In this document: one piece after another, positions 6,884 to 18,280 of the stretch
Numbering within the stretch: the stretch's first letter is position 1
Layout of the letters: every line of letters starts with the position of its first letter
Assembly (NCBI RefSeq): GCF_040548815.1
Contig: NZ_JBEPSM010000004.1
Span: 372,001-436,000, forward strand
DNA length: 64,000 nt
DNA from: Kaistia defluvii
GTDB lineage: Bacteria; Pseudomonadota; Alphaproteobacteria; Rhizobiales; Kaistiaceae
Direction of reading: 5' to 3'
Program-made: the position numbers and the translations under genes
Notes under the pieces: model-generated
What the model was told of the DNA's origin: nothing
Database searches by the model: none
Seen by the model: the letters and a program-made list of their open reading frames with translations, nothing else

Positions 6884-7646
6884 GCCCCTTCGCTACCTTT
6901 CCAACGCCTTGTGGATCATTGCCCTCTCGGCACCCGGCCCCCGCCCCGCTTCGACACCGACGCCGGCAATCGCGGCCGGAGAGAGGCAATCGCGGCCGGA
7001 TCAAACTCGGCGCCGGGGCTTAGCCAGACGGCAAAGGCCGGGGAAAGGCGGCAGACGCAGCATGCGCGCGTAGCAGAGGCTGGTCGCAGGAAGCGAGGGA
7101 CAGTCGGCCGGGCGCACTAGCTTAAGCTTGGGCTTTAATATCTCGAAGCAGGTGGCAGGCGGATGGCGGGTGAGGCGCCTGCAAACGGGAGGGCAAACGA
7201 TCCTGTTATATCGCGTTGTAAGCAGCCAAGCTGTGGCGGCAGACGCGGCCAGCCGGGGATCGGACGCGAGAGAGCTGAAGACAGCCCCTGACTCCGCAAA
7301 TCTGCCCGGCCCATTACGCGTGCAGAGTGACCCAGCCCCAATCCCGCAAAGTCGCCGGCTTTCACGCACCACGACAGCCGCGCAGCTGCCCCATGTCCAC
7401 GCCCCCATCGACGAGGGCACACGCGTCCGGCGGGGCGGCCGTCGGTCGCGGAGGGAGTCGAACGCTTGTTGCCAAGCCCACCAGCATGGACGACTGAACT
7501 TGCAGCAGCCCGCGTCGCAACACCGCGAGGTATCAATTGGCCTGGCACGCCTTCACCCCGCCCCCGCCCCCAAACCCCGTAGCCGTCGCAGGGGCGCGAG
7601 GCCTTGGCGGGGCTGGCTTTTGGGAGTCCGGGGCGGGCGGTTTCGC
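6884..7646. other. gene-free stretch between tRNA-Ser and the rplU promoter
   Basis: Open frames here overlap on both strands, lack ribosome binding sites and encode Arg/Pro/Ala-rich peptides without family features. I call no gene. The only structure noted is the 16-base tandem repeat at 6965-7000. The stretch could be degraded sequence left by earlier insertions beside the tRNA gene. Confidence 0.5.
6965..7000. repeat. 16-base tandem direct repeat
   Basis: GGCAATCGCGGCCGGA occurs at 6965-6980 and again at 6985-7000, separated by GAGA, giving a 20-base period. No partner gene or function is apparent. Confidence 0.6.
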
Positions 7647-7674
7647 TTGACAGATGGGGGCTCGTCCCTATAAG
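7647..7674 (+). promoter_or_regulatory. putative rplU-rpmA promoter
   Basis: TTGACA at 7647-7652 and TATAAG at 7669-7674 are 16 bases apart, a strong housekeeping-type match. This would give a leader of roughly 100 bases before rplU. Confidence 0.65.
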
Positions 7675-7681
7675 TGCGCCC

Positions 7682-7716
7682 GGAATGGCGGCGTGGCTTT
7701 CGGCTGCGCCATTTCC
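7682..7716 (+). promoter_or_regulatory. possible rplU leader hairpin
   Basis: ATGGCG (7685-7690) pairs with CGCCAT (7707-7712), with GGA/TTCC extending the base, at the very start of the predicted transcript. L21 operons in several phyla have autoregulatory leaders. That this is one is only a suggestion. Confidence 0.3.
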
Positions 7717-7781
7717 ATTTCAATGAACCCTGACTGAAGAAGCGGACCCTTCGAGGTCACGCTGAACAACTGGATAGAACA

Positions 7782-8450
7782 ATGTTCGCAGTCATCAAAA
7801 CGGGTGGCAAGCAGTACTCGGTTGCCGCCAATGACGAACTGGAAGTCGAGCTGCTCGAAGGAGCGCCCGGCGATATGGTTACCTTCGGCGAGATTCTCCT
7901 CGTCGGCGGCGAAGCCGGCGTCACCATCGGTGCCCCCTTCGTCGAAGGCGCCTCGGTCTCGGCCGAGATCATCGACCAGATGCGCACGCGCAAGATCCTG
8001 GTCTTCAAGAAGCGCCGCCGTCAGAATTCGAAGCGCAGCCGCGGCCATCGCCAGCACCTGACCATTGTCCGGATCACCGAGATCCTGACCAATGGCGCCA
8101 AGGCGTCCGGCAAGAAGGCCCCCAAGGCCAAGGTTGCCAAGGCTGCAGCACCCGCGACCGACACGGCTCCGGCCGCTCTCGTCAGCGGCGGGCTCGACAG
8201 CTCCAACCTCTCGCTGATCTCGGGCATCGGCCCGACCATCGAGAAGAAGCTGCGCGCCGCCGGCATCACCAGCTGGGAGCAGATTGCTGCCTGGACCGAT
8301 GCCGACATCGCCAAGTATGATGAAGAGCTCGCCCTGCGTGGCCGGGTTGTTCGCGAAGAGTGGGTCCAGCAGGCCTCTGAGCTTCTCGCCGGCAAGCCGC
8401 CGCGCGCCAAGATCGACCAGGCAGAGCTGAAGTCTGGCGAAGATCGCTGA
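7782..8450 (+). CDS. rplU: 50S ribosomal protein L21 with C-terminal extension
   Basis: Residues 1-103 are a complete L21 (MFAVIKTGGKQY at the start, the KKRRRQNSKRSRGHRQ stretch and HLTIVRITEI at the end), a 23S rRNA-binding protein of the large subunit. A Lys/Ala-rich linker (about 107-135) leads to an extra domain (about 143-205) containing LISGIGPTIEKKLRAAGITSWEQIAAW, a helix-hairpin-helix-like fold of the type seen in rRNA- and DNA-binding proteins. Many alphaproteobacterial L21 proteins carry such an extension, while the plain protein has about 103 residues. rpmA follows 46 bases downstream in the same transcript. Confidence 0.97.
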   Translation: MFAVIKTGGKQYSVAANDELEVELLEGAPGDMVTFGEILLVGGEAGVTIGAPFVEGASVSAEIIDQMRTRKILVFKKRRRQNSKRSRGHRQHLTIVRITEILTNGAKASGKKAPKAKVAKAAAPATDTAPAALVSGGLDSSNLSLISGIGPTIEKKLRAAGITSWEQIAAWTDADIAKYDEELALRGRVVREEWVQQASELLAGKPPRAKIDQAELKSGEDR

Positions 8451-8496
8451 GCCGCGCTTTCTAGCGCGCCCCTAACAACGGATCGGGAGTTCGATC

Positions 8497-8772
8497 ATGG
8501 CACACAAAAAGGCAGGCGGTTCCTCGCGCAACGGTCGCGATTCCGCGGGTCGACGCCTCGGCGTCAAGAAGTTCGGCGGCGAAGCCGTCATCTCGGGCAA
8601 CATCATCCTGCGCCAGCGCGGGACGCAGTGGCATCCGGGCACCGGAGTTGGCCTCGGCAAGGATCACACGATCTTCGCTACCGAGGAGGGATTCGTATCC
8701 TTCCGTCGTAAAGCCAATGGCCGCACCTACGTATCCGTCGTCGCTCCGGCGGCGCTGGAGGCTGCAGAATAA
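8497..8772 (+). CDS. rpmA: 50S ribosomal protein L27
   Basis: A 91-residue protein of full length beginning [16 protein letters not shown], the conserved flexible N-terminus that reaches the peptidyl-transferase centre. [23 protein letters not shown] is typical of the family. There is no N-terminal propeptide of the Firmicute type. It is the second gene of the rplU-rpmA pair, with a terminator hairpin 60 bases downstream. Confidence 0.98.
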   Translation: MAHKKAGGSSRNGRDSAGRRLGVKKFGGEAVISGNIILRQRGTQWHPGTGVGLGKDHTIFATEEGFVSFRRKANGRTYVSVVAPAALEAAE

Positions 8773-8834
8773 CCGGCTTTCATTCGGGAACGCCGGCGTC
8801 GCATCGACCCGGCCGACCGTGACGGTCAGAAGAC

Positions 8835-8868
8835 AGGGGAGATGGGACACCATCTCCCCTTTTCTTTT
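8835..8868 (+). terminator. rpmA terminator
   Basis: An 11-base stem AGGGGAGATGG/CCATCTCCCCT with a GACA loop, followed by TTTCTTTT. It separates the ribosomal pair from the acetyltransferase-obgE genes. Confidence 0.85.
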
Positions 8869-8888
8869 GGCCCGACCGGGAGGCACCA

Positions 8889-9538
8889 ATGCGGGACCAG
8901 GATTCGGAAGACACGCTCGACGACGAAGAACGGACCGTCCTGACCGCGCGGCTCGCGCTGCGTCGGCCCAGGACGGAAGATGCGGCGGTTCTCGCCGCAG
9001 CGATCGACAACCCGCGCGTGGCGATGAACCTCGTCAGCGTGCCGCATCCCTATCGCCGCGCCGATGCGGAGGCCTGGATCCAGCAGGGCCGCAATTCGGC
9101 CTTCGGCCACGCGCATATTGCGGTGTCGCAGGGCGATGGCAGCCTGCTCGGGGCCAGCTTCCACCGGCCGAGCGCGACGCGTCCCGACGGTCATGACCTG
9201 TCCTTCTGGGTGGCGGAGCGGTTCTGGGGCCAGGGTTTCGGCACCGAGATCGCGCACGCGACGATCGACCATGCCTTTGGCGCAGGCGGGGTCGAGCGGC
9301 TCTGGTGCGCGGTGCGGGTGACGAACGGCCCCGCCCGCCGCGTGGCGGAAAAGTGCGGCTTCCAGTTCCGCGATACCGGCATGGTGCGCTCGCTGTCAGC
9401 GCGCGGTTCCGTTCCGGTCGAGCATTTCGTGCTCGAACGCCGGGTCTGGCAGAGCCTGAAGGCCTGGGGTCGCCCGACCCATGGCGACGGTGCCGCGACC
9501 TTCCTGTGGCCCCGCCCCTTGCAGGAGGAGGGCGAGCG

Positions 9539-9542
<4 letters not shown>
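8889..9542 (+). CDS. GNAT family acetyltransferase (RimJ/RimL-like)
   Basis: A 217-residue protein with a GNAT fold of the RimJ/RimL type: LTARLALRRPRTEDAAVLAAAIDNPRVA at the start, DLSFWVAERFWGQGFGTEIAHATIDHAF for the acetyl-CoA binding region (the Q/R-x-x-G-x-G/A motif appears as WGQGFGTE), and RVTNGPARRVAEKCGFQ with the conserved Asn and G-F pair. It should transfer acetyl from acetyl-CoA to an amine, but the substrate is unknown. GGGAGG precedes the ATG. It overlaps the next acetyltransferase gene by four bases (ATGA), so the two are translationally coupled. Confidence 0.85.
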
Positions 9543-11136
<1,594 letters not shown>

Positions 11137-11233
11137 AGCTCATGAGACCATGCCGGCGGACCTCTGCCCGCCGGCCTTCCTCCTGAGCCTTGCAACAGGG
11201 CATCGCCCCATCGGATCGAAGAGCACAGACACC

Positions 11234-12391
11234 ATGAGCCTGATCGTGGAACAGACCGCCGACATCGCGGTGAAGCTCAAGCCGGAGAATTTCCGCCGCA
11301 TCGTCATCAAGATCGGTTCGGCGCTGCTGGTCGATCGTGCCACCGGCCGTTTGCGCGAGGACTGGCTGGCCGCCCTCGTCGACGACGTGGCGCAGCTCGC
11401 CGCCGGCGGCCGCGAGATCCTGCTCGTCTCGTCGGGCGCCATCGCGCTCGGGCGCGGCGTTCTCGGCCTGCCCAAGGGCGCGCTGAAGCTGGAGGAAAGC
11501 CAGGCCGCCGCCGCCGTCGGGCAGATCGCGCTGGCGCGGGCCTATTCCGAAATGCTCGGCCGCCATGGCCGCACCGCCGGGCAGATCCTGCTGACGCTGG
11601 GCGATACCGAGGAACGGCGGCGCTATCTGAACGCCCGCTCGACCATCGGCACGCTGCTGAGGCTCGGCGCCATTCCCGTCATCAACGAGAACGACACGGT
11701 CGCCACCAGCGAGATCCGCTATGGCGACAATGACCGCCTCGCCGCCCGCGTCGCCTCGATGATGGGCGCGGACCTGCTGGTGCTGCTCTCCGATATTGAC
11801 GGGCTCTATACCGCCCCGCCCCAATCCGATCCCAACGCCACTTTCATTCCCGTGGTCGAGCGCATCACCGCCGAGATCGAGGCGATGGCCGGCGGCGCCG
11901 GCTCGGAATTTTCGCGCGGCGGCATGAAGACCAAGGTCGAGGCGGCCAAGATCGCCACCGTGGCCGGCGCCGCCATGCTGATCGCGCTCGGCAAGCCGCA
12001 GAACCCGCTGAAGCGGGTTTCGGACGGCGCCAAGGCGACCTGGTTCCTGCCGGAACTGAACCCCGTAACCGCGCGAAAGAAGTGGATCTCGGGCCATCTG
12101 GAGACGCGGGGCGTGCTGGTGATCGACGATGGCGCGGTCAAGGCGCTGCGCTCGGGCAAGAGCCTGCTGCCGGCCGGCGTCCGGCGCATCGAGGGCCGGT
12201 TCCAGCGCGGCGACGCGATCATCGTGCAGGGGCCGAATGGCGAGGAGATCGCGCGCGGCCTGGTCGCCTATGACGCGGCCGACGCCGAACGCATCGCCGG
12301 CCGCAATACCAAGGAAATCGAAACGATTCTCGGCTTTGCCGGCCGGGCTGCCATGGTCCATCGCGACGACATGGCGCTTCGCGGCGAATAG
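11234..12391 (+). CDS. proB: glutamate 5-kinase
   Basis: A 385-residue protein. It phosphorylates glutamate in the first step of proline synthesis. The kinase domain starts [14 protein letters not shown], with [11 protein letters not shown] and [24 protein letters not shown] as substrate and ATP loops. The C-terminal PUA domain (about 290-380, [24 protein letters not shown]) is present. The start is the ATG at 11234, because the open frame extends upstream only as an obgE shadow. proA follows 10 bases downstream. Confidence 0.97.
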   Translation: MSLIVEQTADIAVKLKPENFRRIVIKIGSALLVDRATGRLREDWLAALVDDVAQLAAGGREILLVSSGAIALGRGVLGLPKGALKLEESQAAAAVGQIALARAYSEMLGRHGRTAGQILLTLGDTEERRRYLNARSTIGTLLRLGAIPVINENDTVATSEIRYGDNDRLAARVASMMGADLLVLLSDIDGLYTAPPQSDPNATFIPVVERITAEIEAMAGGAGSEFSRGGMKTKVEAAKIATVAGAAMLIALGKPQNPLKRVSDGAKATWFLPELNPVTARKKWISGHLETRGVLVIDDGAVKALRSGKSLLPAGVRRIEGRFQRGDAIIVQGPNGEEIARGLVAYDAADAERIAGRNTKEIETILGFAGRAAMVHRDDMALRGE

Positions 12392-12401
12392 GAAGATCAT
12401 C

Positions 12402-13706
12402 ATGACCACCTCCCTCCTCCGCGAGACGACGAACGGCAACCAGGCCGAGACGGTCGAAGCCGTGATGCTCGATATCGGCCGCCGCGCCCGCGCCGCCGCC
12501 CGGCGCATGGCGCTGGCCTCGACCGAGGCCAAGAACGCGGCGCTGAAGGCCATGGCCGCCGCCATCCGCGCCCGCGCCGACATCATCCTCGAAGCCAATG
12601 GCCGCGATGTCGCCGGGATGAAGACGGAAGGCGCCGCGGCATCCTTCCTTGACCGGCTGACGCTGACCCCTTCTCGCATCGAAGGCATCGCGGCCGCGAT
12701 CGACGAGATCGCCACCCTGCCCGATCCCGTCGGCACCGTGATTTCCGCCTGGGACCGGCCGAACGGCCTGCATCTCGAGCGCGTCCGCACGCCGCTCGGC
12801 GTCATCGGCGTCATCTATGAGAGCCGTCCCAATGTGACCGCTGACGCCGGCGCGCTCTGCCTCAAGGCCGGCAATGTCGTGATTTTGCGCGGCGGCTCGG
12901 ACTCGTTCCATTCCTCCGCCGCCATCCATGCGGCCCTCGTCGAGGGACTGGTCGCGGCCGGCCTGCCCGCCGACGCCATCCAGATCGTGCCGACCCGCGA
13001 CCGCGCCGCCGTCGGCGCCATGCTGTCCGGCCTCGACGGCGCGATCGACGTGATCGTGCCGCGTGGTGGCAAGAGCCTGGTCGCGCGCGTGCAGGAAGAG
13101 GCGCGCGTGCCCGTCTTCGCCCATCTCGAGGCGATCGTGCATGTCTATGTCCACGCCAAGGCCGATCTCGGCATGGCGAAGACGCTGCTGGTCAACGGCA
13201 AGATGCGTCGCACCGGCGTCTGCGGGGCGACCGAGACGATGCTGATCGACCGCGCCATCCTGGACACCCATCTGGTGCCGATCCTCGACGCCCTGGTCGC
13301 GGCCGGCTGCGCCATCCGGGGCGACGCAGAAGTCTGCGCGCGCTTCCCGGCCGCGACGCCTGCGACCGAGCAGGACTGGTCGACCGAATATCTCGACGCG
13401 ATCATCTCGGTGAAGGTCGTCGACGGCGTCGACGAAGCGATCGACCATGTCGAGACCTACAGCTCGCACCACACCGACGGCATCATCACCGAGGACGAGG
13501 CGGTCGCGGCCCGTTTCCTGGCCGAGGTCGATTCCGCCATCGTCGTGCACAATGCCTCGACCCAGTTCGCCGATGGCGGCGAGTTCGGCTTTGGCGGCGA
13601 GATCGGCATTGCCACCGGCCGGATGCATGCGCGCGGACCTGTCGGGCTCGAGCAGCTGACCTCGTTCAAGTACCGCGTCAACGGCACCGGGCAGACGCGG
13701 CCGTGA
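12402..13706 (+). CDS. proA: glutamate-5-semialdehyde dehydrogenase
   Basis: A 434-residue protein with full family length. It reduces glutamyl phosphate to the semialdehyde with NADPH. An aldehyde-dehydrogenase fold is shown by [38 protein letters not shown], and the catalytic cysteine in [37 protein letters not shown] lies near the end. Its stop overlaps the GTG start of nadD, so proB, proA and nadD are probably one transcript. Confidence 0.97.
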   Translation: MTTSLLRETTNGNQAETVEAVMLDIGRRARAAARRMALASTEAKNAALKAMAAAIRARADIILEANGRDVAGMKTEGAAASFLDRLTLTPSRIEGIAAAIDEIATLPDPVGTVISAWDRPNGLHLERVRTPLGVIGVIYESRPNVTADAGALCLKAGNVVILRGGSDSFHSSAAIHAALVEGLVAAGLPADAIQIVPTRDRAAVGAMLSGLDGAIDVIVPRGGKSLVARVQEEARVPVFAHLEAIVHVYVHAKADLGMAKTLLVNGKMRRTGVCGATETMLIDRAILDTHLVPILDALVAAGCAIRGDAEVCARFPAATPATEQDWSTEYLDAIISVKVVDGVDEAIDHVETYSSHHTDGIITEDEAVAARFLAEVDSAIVVHNASTQFADGGEFGFGGEIGIATGRMHARGPVGLEQLTSFKYRVNGTGQTRP

Positions 13707-14368
13707 GCCTCGGCGAGGCCGAGATCCAGACCGTGATGGTGGACCCGGCGCTGCGTTCGGCCCTGAAGCTGCCTTTCGCGGCGCCCGGCCAGCGCATCGG
13801 CCTGTTCGGCGGCTCGTTCGATCCGCCGCACCAGGGCCACCTGACCGTCAGCCTTATGGCGCTGCGCCGGCTGAAGCTCGACGCCGTCTGGTGGCTGGTG
13901 ACCCCGGGCAATCCGCTCAAGGACCATGCCCCGGAACAGCTCGGCCGCCGTGTCTCGGCGGCGCGCGCCATGGCGCGCCACCCGAAGATCCACGTCACCG
14001 CCATCGAGGCGACGCTGAAGACCCGCTTCACCGCCGACACGCTGGCGATCCTGTCGCGGCGCCTGCCGGGCGTTGAGCTGGTGTGGCTGATGGGCGGCGA
14101 CAATCTGCGTCAGTTCCATCGCTGGCGCGACTGGCGCCGGATTTCCCGGCTGATGCCGATCGCAGTCTATGACCGGCCGGGCAGCACCTTCACCGCCACC
14201 GCCGCCCCGGCCGCGTTCGCGCTGCGCCGACGCCGGCTCCGCGAAATCGACGCGGCCCGGCTGCCGACACGCCGGACTCCGGCCTGGATCTACCTGCACG
14301 GGCCCCGAATCGCGCTTTCTTCGACGGAACTGCGCGCCAAACGCAATAAGAGTGCCGCCGCGTCTTGA
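13703..14368 (+). CDS. nadD: nicotinate-mononucleotide adenylyltransferase
   Basis: A 221-residue protein. It makes nicotinate adenine dinucleotide in NAD synthesis. The nucleotidyltransferase signature [15 protein letters not shown] (near 36-50) and the C-terminal ALSSTELR box are present, along with [16 protein letters not shown] for the NaMN site. The GTG start at 13703 overlaps the proA stop by four bases (GTGA). A later ATG at 13736 would still keep the catalytic core. Confidence 0.95.
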   Translation: MSLGEAEIQTVMVDPALRSALKLPFAAPGQRIGLFGGSFDPPHQGHLTVSLMALRRLKLDAVWWLVTPGNPLKDHAPEQLGRRVSAARAMARHPKIHVTAIEATLKTRFTADTLAILSRRLPGVELVWLMGGDNLRQFHRWRDWRRISRLMPIAVYDRPGSTFTATAAPAAFALRRRRLREIDAARLPTRRTPAWIYLHGPRIALSSTELRAKRNKSAAAS

Positions 14369-14493
14369 AAGCGCCACAGCGTCGTGCCTATGTGCTTTTT
14401 TGCACGATTTCCATCGCGTGGAGCGCATCCGCTCCTGGCCAGATCGAAGGCCCAGCGCGCCAATGGCGAAAGGACTGACCACTGACGACGGCA

Positions 14494-14919
14494 ATGCAGC
14501 CTGAGGACGCCATCCAGCGCGCGCCTCACCGAGTGGCCGTTAGCCGGCAGATTGCGGCGGACGAAGCTCTCAAAGCGATCCTCACCACCCTCGAAGATTC
14601 GAAGGCTGAGGATATTGTTTCCATCGATATCGCCGGCAAATCCGCCTTGGCCGACTTCATGGTCGTTGCCACGGGCCGGTCGCAGCGACATGTCAGCTCG
14701 ATCGCGGAGCATATCAGCCGCGACCTGACTTTGGCCGGCGGACGCGTCGCACGCGTCGAAGGCGTACCCCATTGCGATTGGGTGCTGCTGGATGCGGGCG
14801 ATGTCATCGTCCACATCTTCCGGCCCGAAGTCCGTTCCTTCTACAATCTCGAAAAGATGTGGTCGGCGGACGAGTCGCTTTCGGCGCCGACCCCTGCCCG
14901 GGAACAGCCCGGCAGCTAA
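14494..14919 (+). CDS. rsfS: ribosome silencing factor RsfS
   Basis: A 141-residue protein of the RsfS/Iojap family. It binds L14 on the 50S subunit and blocks subunit joining in starvation. Conserved features are LEDSKAEDIVSIDIAGKSALADFMVVATGRSQRHV and VEGVPHCDWVLLDAGDVIVHIFRPEVRSFYNLEKMW. The usual nadD-rsfS-rlmH order holds. The 125 bases before it may hold a separate promoter. Confidence 0.96.
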   Translation: MQPEDAIQRAPHRVAVSRQIAADEALKAILTTLEDSKAEDIVSIDIAGKSALADFMVVATGRSQRHVSSIAEHISRDLTLAGGRVARVEGVPHCDWVLLDAGDVIVHIFRPEVRSFYNLEKMWSADESLSAPTPAREQPGS

Positions 14920-14928
14920 GGCCGTTCG

Positions 14929-15408
14929 ATGCGCATAATGATCGCCGCCGTGGGTCGGCTGAAAGCCGGCCCCGACCGCGCGCTCATCGAGCGCTATATC
15001 GACAGGGCCTCGCAGGCCGGGCGCAGTCTCGGCCTGACCCTCTCCGTCCGCGAATTTGTCGAGAGCCGCGCCCAGCGGCCCGACGAGCGCATGGCCCAGG
15101 AAGCGGCGACGCTGCTTTCCGCCCTCCCCGACGGCGCCATTCTGGTCGCGCTCGACGAGCGCGGCGAGACGCCGTCCAGCCCCGCCTTCGCCAAGCGCGT
15201 CGGCGACTGGCGCGACCAGGGCATCCGCGACCTCGTCTTCGCCATTGGCGGTCCCGACGGCCATGGCGACGCCATCCGCAAGCGCGCCGACCTCAAGCTC
15301 GCCTTCGGCGCCATGACCTGGCCGCACCAGATCGTCCGCCTGCTGCTGGCCGAGCAGGTCTACCGCTCGATGACGATCCTTTCCGGCCACCCCTATCACC
15401 GCGAATAG
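14929..15408 (+). CDS. rlmH: 23S rRNA pseudouridine-1915 N3-methyltransferase RlmH
   Basis: A 159-residue SPOUT-class methyltransferase of family length. The C-terminal knot carries FAIGGPDGHGD, the MTWPHQIVRLLLAEQVYRS stretch and the conserved ending GHPYHRE. It methylates a pseudouridine in helix 69 of 23S rRNA on assembled ribosomes. It lies 9 bases after rsfS. Confidence 0.97.
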   Translation: MRIMIAAVGRLKAGPDRALIERYIDRASQAGRSLGLTLSVREFVESRAQRPDERMAQEAATLLSALPDGAILVALDERGETPSSPAFAKRVGDWRDQGIRDLVFAIGGPDGHGDAIRKRADLKLAFGAMTWPHQIVRLLLAEQVYRSMTILSGHPYHRE

Positions 15409-15519
15409 GCCGCCCTATATCGCCTGGGGCCCGTCGCGCTTCGGCCGCAATCCGCGGTTACGCTCGGGTAGTTGGAGGTTGACGAGGTGTTAACACTTCG
15501 CTGCCAAATCTCGTCGCTG

Positions 15520-15534
15520 TTAACTCAGCTTTAG
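15520..15534 (+). promoter_or_regulatory. possible CtrA-like half-site before the EnvC-type gene
   Basis: TTAA, seven bases, then TTAG: one mismatch from the TTAA-N7-TTAA CtrA box of alphaproteobacteria, 53 bases before the ATG of a cell-wall division gene. A match this short is weak evidence on its own. Confidence 0.2.
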
Positions 15535-15587
15535 CCGTCGGGCGCCTGCACTTGGTTCGCATTCGGGTCTCTTCGCTGCCTCGACAG

Positions 15588-16949
15588 ATGGGTCCCGTCA
15601 TCAGTCGGGCTGCCCTTGTCGCGGCGCTGGCCGCCGGCACCGCCCTGCCTTCGCATGCCGTCGATTCGCCCCAGCCCACGGCCCAGGCCCAGCCGGCACC
15701 GCAGGGTGGGATCAGCGAAACCGAGCAGCAGCGCGCCGCCCGCCGCGCCGAACTCGACGCCATTACTCACGATATCGAGGTCACCGCCGAGCGCCAGGCG
15801 GCGCTGCGCTCCGAAATGGACCAGCTCGACCAGGACCGCATGACGCTGAACAAGTCCCTGATCGAAACCGGCGAACGGGCCCGCGGCCTCGAGCGCCAGA
15901 TCGACGAGGCCGAACAGCGCATGGGCGGCCTGCTCGACGAGGAGAAGACCGTCCACGCCTCGCTGAGCGCCCGCCGCGGCGTGCTCGCCAACGTGCTGGG
16001 CGCGCTGCAGCGCATGGGCCGCAAGCCGCCGCCGGCGATCGTCGTCCGCCCCGAGGACGCGCTCGCCTCGGTCCGCAGCGCCATGCTGCTCGGCTCCGTC
16101 GTGCCGGAACTGCGCGTCGAGGCCGAGGCGCTGGCGACCGACCTGCAGCACCTCGTAGCGCTCAAATCGGAACAGTCACGCGAACGTGACCGGATGCGCG
16201 CCGACGCCAGCGCGCTCGCCGAAGAGCGCACCCGCATCGAATATCTGGTCGATGACAAGCGCAAGGCGCGCGCCCGCTCGGAGCAGCAGCTCGCCGAGGA
16301 GCAGGCGAAGTCGGAACAGCTCGCCAAGAGCGCGACCAGTCTCAAGGGCCTGATCGCCGATCTCGAAGGCCAGATTTCCGCCGCCGCCGCGGCCGCCGAG
16401 GCCGCGAAGCAGTCGGAAGCGGCCAATCAGGCCGCCATGGACGATGGTCGAGCCTCGCGCCGGCCGGAAAACCTCGGCGCCGCCGACCGCATCGCGCCGG
16501 CCGTCGCCTTTGCCTCGACCAAGGGCCTGCTGCCCAAGCCGGTCAATGGCGTGCAGCTGAAGACCTTTGGCGACCCGGACGGGCTGGGCGGTACCAGCCA
16601 GGGCCTGTCGCTCGCTACCCGCGCCTCGGCACGGGTTTCCTCGCCGTCCGACGGCTGGGTGGTCTATGCAGGACCGTTCAGATCCTACGGACAACTCTTG
16701 ATCATCAACGCCGGCGGCGGATATCATATTCTGCTGGCAGGTATGGAACGGATCGACGTCGAATTGGGACAGTTCGTTCTCGCAGGGGAACCTGTGGCGC
16801 TGATGGGATCGCGGTTGCTGGCAAGCAGCAGCACCGTAGGCATTGGCGCAACGCAGCCCGTGCTCTATGTCGAATTTCGAAAAGACGGTAACTCGATCGA
16901 CCCGGCCCCATGGTGGGCCCGATCCAAAGACGAAAAGGTTGGCGGATGA
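15588..16949 (+). CDS. EnvC-like murein hydrolase activator, M23 domain
   Basis: A 453-residue secreted protein. The signal peptide is residues 1 to about 23 (MGPVISRAALVAALAAGTALPSHA). Long coiled coils cover about 35-285 (repeated Glu/Ala/Arg heptads), and a LytM/M23 peptidase fold covers about 300-445 (VNGVQLKTFGDPDGLGG, DGWVVYAGPFRSYGQLLIINAGGGYHILLAGM). The zinc ligands of active M23 enzymes (HxxxD and HxH) appear to be lacking, as in EnvC, which activates amidases instead of cutting. I use the ATG at 15588 because the longer frame starts at a TTG that precedes the signal peptide. The stop overlaps ctpA (ATGA), the standard pairing in this order. Confidence 0.88.
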   Translation: MGPVISRAALVAALAAGTALPSHAVDSPQPTAQAQPAPQGGISETEQQRAARRAELDAITHDIEVTAERQAALRSEMDQLDQDRMTLNKSLIETGERARGLERQIDEAEQRMGGLLDEEKTVHASLSARRGVLANVLGALQRMGRKPPPAIVVRPEDALASVRSAMLLGSVVPELRVEAEALATDLQHLVALKSEQSRERDRMRADASALAEERTRIEYLVDDKRKARARSEQQLAEEQAKSEQLAKSATSLKGLIADLEGQISAAAAAAEAAKQSEAANQAAMDDGRASRRPENLGAADRIAPAVAFASTKGLLPKPVNGVQLKTFGDPDGLGGTSQGLSLATRASARVSSPSDGWVVYAGPFRSYGQLLIINAGGGYHILLAGMERIDVELGQFVLAGEPVALMGSRLLASSSTVGIGATQPVLYVEFRKDGNSIDPAPWWARSKDEKVGG

Positions 16950-18280
16950 TACGCAACGCTTCGCTCCTCCTGGCCGGCACCATCATCGGCGCAACGGCCG
17001 CTGTGACGCTCACCCAGGTTCCGAGCCTGATTCCGGGCGTCGCGCATGCCGCCGTCTCGGATACATACCGGCAGCTCAATCTGTTTGGCGACGTGTTCGA
17101 GCGGATCCGCTCGGACTATGTCGAGCAGCCGGATGACAGCTCGCTTATCGAGGCGGCGGTCAATGGCATGCTGACCTCGCTCGATCCCCATTCGAGCTAC
17201 ATGAACCCCAAAGACTTCAAGGACATGCAGGTCCAGACCCGCGGCGAGTTCGGCGGGCTTGGCATCGAAGTGACCATGGAGGACGGCGTGGTCAAGGTCG
17301 TGTCGCCGATCGACGACACGCCCGCAGCTAAGGCCGGCATCCTGGCCGGCGACCTGATCGTGGCGCTGGACGGCGAAGCCATCCAGAACATGAATCTGAA
17401 CCAGGCTGTCGACAAGATGCGCGGCGCGGTCAACACGCCGATCACCGTGACCATCCAGCGCAAGGGCACCGAGAAGCCCTTCGACGTGAAGATCGTCCGC
17501 GACGTGATCCGCGTCCAGTCGGTCAAGTCTCGCGCTGAAGGCGACATCGGCTACCTGCGTATCTCCTCCTTCAACGAGCAGACCTTCGACGGCCTCAAGG
17601 CCGCGATCGACAAGCTCAAGGCGGATATCGGCAAGGACAAGATCAAGGGCTACATCCTCGATCTGCGCAACAATCCGGGCGGTCTGCTCGACCAGGCCGA
17701 ATATGTCAGCGACGCCTTCCTCGAAAAGGGCGAGATCGTCTCGACGCGCGGCCGCCATGCCGACCAGAACATGCGCTACGACGCCCATCCGGGCGACCTG
17801 ACGGACGGCAAGCCGGTGATCGTGCTGATCAACGGCGGTTCGGCCTCGGCTTCGGAAATCGTCGCTGGCGCCCTGCAGGACCAGAAGCGCGCCACCATCC
17901 TCGGCACGCGGTCCTTCGGCAAGGGCTCGGTGCAGACGATCATCCCGCTCGGCTCCAACGGCGCGATCCGCCTGACCACGGCGCGCTATTACACGCCGTC
18001 GGGCAAGTCGATCCAGGCCAAGGGCATCGATCCGGATATCCAGGTCGTGCAGGACCTGCCTCCGGAGCTCAAGGACAAGATCACCGACACCAAGGGCGAG
18101 GCATCGCTCAAGGGCCACCTCACCAATGAGGGCGGCGGCGACGAGGGCACGGGCTCGCAGGCCTATGTCCCGCCGGAGGCGAAGGACGACAAGCAGCTGC
18201 AGCAGGCGATCGGCCTGCTCGACGGCAAGCAGGCGAATGCGGCCTTCCCGCCCAACGCTGCGGCCGCCGTGCCGAACTGA
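16946..18280 (+). CDS. ctpA: carboxyl-terminal processing protease CtpA (S41)
   Basis: A 444-residue periplasmic serine protease. The N-terminal signal or anchor is MIRNASLLLAGTIIGATAAVTL. The PDZ domain is about 90-170 (GGLGIEVTMEDGVVKVVSPIDDTPAAKAGI). The S41 core has the nucleophile serine in NGGSASASEIVAGAL and the general-base lysine in FGKGSVQT. A low-complexity tail ends the protein. It trims C-termini of periplasmic proteins and often acts with cell-wall hydrolase regulators, which suits its coupling to the EnvC-type gene. The start is the ATG at 16946, and the longer frame from 16910 would overlap EnvC. Confidence 0.94.
   Translation: MIRNASLLLAGTIIGATAAVTLTQVPSLIPGVAHAAVSDTYRQLNLFGDVFERIRSDYVEQPDDSSLIEAAVNGMLTSLDPHSSYMNPKDFKDMQVQTRGEFGGLGIEVTMEDGVVKVVSPIDDTPAAKAGILAGDLIVALDGEAIQNMNLNQAVDKMRGAVNTPITVTIQRKGTEKPFDVKIVRDVIRVQSVKSRAEGDIGYLRISSFNEQTFDGLKAAIDKLKADIGKDKIKGYILDLRNNPGGLLDQAEYVSDAFLEKGEIVSTRGRHADQNMRYDAHPGDLTDGKPVIVLINGGSASASEIVAGALQDQKRATILGTRSFGKGSVQTIIPLGSNGAIRLTTARYYTPSGKSIQAKGIDPDIQVVQDLPPELKDKITDTKGEASLKGHLTNEGGGDEGTGSQAYVPPEAKDDKQLQQAIGLLDGKQANAAFPPNAAAAVPN

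Noticed and set aside
7128..7673. Overlapping frames on both strands upstream of rplU
   Set aside because: They run into the rplU promoter, read as Arg/Pro/Ala-rich peptides and lack start signals.
12219..13628. A 469-codon minus-strand frame over proA
   Set aside because: Typical high-GC antisense shadow, full of Asp/Gly/Arg/His, over a fully recognisable enzyme gene.
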